From a virus, in the IMG/VR virus record IMGVR_UViG_3300032053_009941, positions 1 through 20,645 of that record: a stretch of 20,645 bases of DNA, one strand, 5' to 3'. Made by a program: the position numbers and the translations under genes. The stretch's first letter is position 1, and every line of letters starts with the position of its first letter. The notes below the pieces were generated by a model. It searched no databases, was not told the origin of the DNA, and saw only the letters and a list, made by a program, of their open reading frames with translations. Below, in pieces: positions 19,818-20,645 of the stretch.

Positions 19818-20275
19818 TGCACCAACCTCAACAGGCCGCTCTTTTCCAGGCTCGTCTTCAGTCTGGCCAGCGCCTCGAGGATCTGCGCCAGGGTGGCCTT
19901 GGCCTCCGTCTCGTTGCCGATGATCAGAGCTGCGCAAGCCGTCTGCACACCAAGGTGGATCCCGTTCGCCGAGACCACGCTCGCCTTCTGCACAGTCCAG
20001 CATGTCTTGAACCCCGGACAGGTCTCAGCCCACGATCCGAGCGTATCGACCACAGGCCTGGACGTGGGAGCCTCCTTGCGACAATCGGTGATCTTCTCCC
20101 TGCACAGGTCCTCGAGCATGGGATTTGCCCGTTTCATCAGGCTTGCGGTCACGTCGTTTACCGCGTTCAACCTCTGCGCCGTGGTCATCCCGCAGCTGGC
20201 GCAAAATAGGCAAACGATCCCGAAGATGCCCAGGACAACCAGAAAAGATCCAACTCGGGCCCGATGGTCGTTCAT
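19814..20275 (-). CDS. Putative lipoprotein, 153 aa
   Basis: The ATG at 20275 overlaps the stop of the holin-like gene (ATGA), with GAGGAGGG about 10 nt upstream; the frame further back to 20629 is a shadow of that gene. The N-terminus has a basic start (NDHRAR), a hydrophobic helix (VGSFLVVLGIFGIVCLF) and CASCGM, a plausible lipobox with C28 as the modified Cys. The -3 residue is Cys rather than the usual Leu, so this is not perfect. The rest is helical with several Cys (C58, C62, C80, C86, C104 region), possibly disulphide-bonded in the periplasm. Directly after a holin-like gene, a spanin-like lysis role is conceivable, but the length and Cys content are atypical. Confidence 0.7.
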   Translation of the reverse strand: MNDHRARVGSFLVVLGIFGIVCLFCASCGMTTAQRLNAVNDVTASLMKRANPMLEDLCREKITDCRKEAPTSRPVVDTLGSWAETCPGFKTCWTVQKASVVSANGIHLGVQTACAALIIGNETEAKATLAQILEALARLKTSLEKSGLLRLVQ

Positions 20276-20645
20276 TGTTTTTTGCCCTCCTCTTTCTCTT
20301 GGTTCTTTTCGTCCTTTTCTGCCCGTAGGTCGTTCGCCGCCGTCTTTTCTTCCTCTGTCCCGACCTCCCCAAAGACCTTCGGCAGCACCGCCTTGCCAAC
20401 CAGGCTCCACAGGAGAGCCGACTCCGCCCCGGTCACGAAACCGTCCAGGATGAAGTTGGCCCAAACAAACGGAGTCACCGAGAGATGTGATGGGAGCGTC
20501 GCCAGAAATCCCATCAGGGCCGTGATCCACGGGATGTATTTGGACTCGATTTTGGCGATGATGATCTTGTCGAATCGGCGCCAGAAGTAGATGAGAATCG
20601 TCAACAGGAGAGCGATTGCGGGCCTCCACTCGTGCGATCGAAACA
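20272..20645 (-). CDS. Holin-like membrane protein (5' end outside window)
   Basis: The frame stays open to the right edge (read as ...FRSHEWRPAIALLLTILIYFW...), so the start is beyond the window; an internal TTG at 20604 is not convincing. Three hydrophobic segments are seen: RPAIALLLTILIYFW, PWITALMGFLATL and FVWANFILDGFVTGAESALLW. The C-terminus is a highly charged Lys/Glu tail (EKDEKNQEKEEGKK). Three membrane segments plus a charged tail is the common plan of holins, which open the inner membrane for the endolysin. The downstream lipoprotein-like and peptidoglycan-cutting genes fit that role. Confidence 0.65.
   Translation of the reverse strand, partial: FRSHEWRPAIALLLTILIYFWRRFDKIIIAKIESKYIPWITALMGFLATLPSHLSVTPFVWANFILDGFVTGAESALLWSLVGKAVLPKVFGEVGTEEEKTAANDLRAEKDEKNQEKEEGKKQ

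Noticed and set aside
20276-20629. 118-residue extension of the lipoprotein-like protein
   Set aside because: It overlaps the holin-like gene in another frame; the ATG at 20275 has GAGGAGGG and begins a signal peptide.

Overview
The window reads as part of a tailed double-stranded DNA phage (Caudoviricetes) or prophage. A large terminase, a portal protein, two peptidoglycan-degrading enzymes and a holin-like membrane protein are recognisable. All seventeen genes I support lie on the minus strand, so the window is transcribed from right (20645) to left (1). Genes are tightly packed, often with ATGA or TGATG stop/start overlaps. A lipoprotein-like signal, an M15-type peptidase and a transglycosylase suggest a Gram-negative host, but nothing identifies it. 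I saw no integrase, repressor, tRNA, CRISPR array or insertion sequence.

Layout in transcription order. Positions 20645-16560 hold a lysis and accessory block of small genes: a holin-like membrane protein (5' end outside the window), a lipoprotein-like protein, a 124-aa unknown, a 68-aa membrane-anchored protein, a 69-aa Cys-rich protein, an RNA-recognition-motif (RRM) protein, a lytic transglycosylase, a 73-aa Cys-rich protein, an M15-type endolysin with a peptidoglycan-binding tail and an internal 48-bp tandem duplication, and two small unknowns. The second-to-last of these (144 aa, coiled coil) could be the small terminase. Positions 16563-13675 encode the large terminase, interrupted by a 378-residue intein with a LAGLIDADG homing endonuclease. 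A 193-aa possible virion protein follows.

Positions 13013-1487 hold three very large genes: an 1803-aa multidomain protein (ddrB-ParB-like domain, GNAT acetyltransferase, HEWGH zincin-like domain), a 1328-aa SNF2-type helicase with a DUF5661-like N-terminus, and a 709-aa His/Ala-rich helical repeat protein. They match the concept of 'polyvalent proteins', multidomain phage products thought to enter the host with the DNA. The portal gene follows and runs off the left end.

The most striking points are these. (i) All three giant proteins carry a short Q-(M/L)-x-(M/L)-F peptide resembling the bacterial sliding-clamp binding motif, each followed by a Gly/His-rich module. (ii) About 11.5 kb of polyvalent genes sits between terminase and portal. 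(iii) The terminase contains an intact-looking, AT-richer intein. (iv) A eukaryote-style RRM protein sits in the lysis block with a hairpin in its own leader. (v) Each of the three intergenic gaps longer than 20 nt holds an inverted repeat. All functional claims come from motif reading; no database search was possible.
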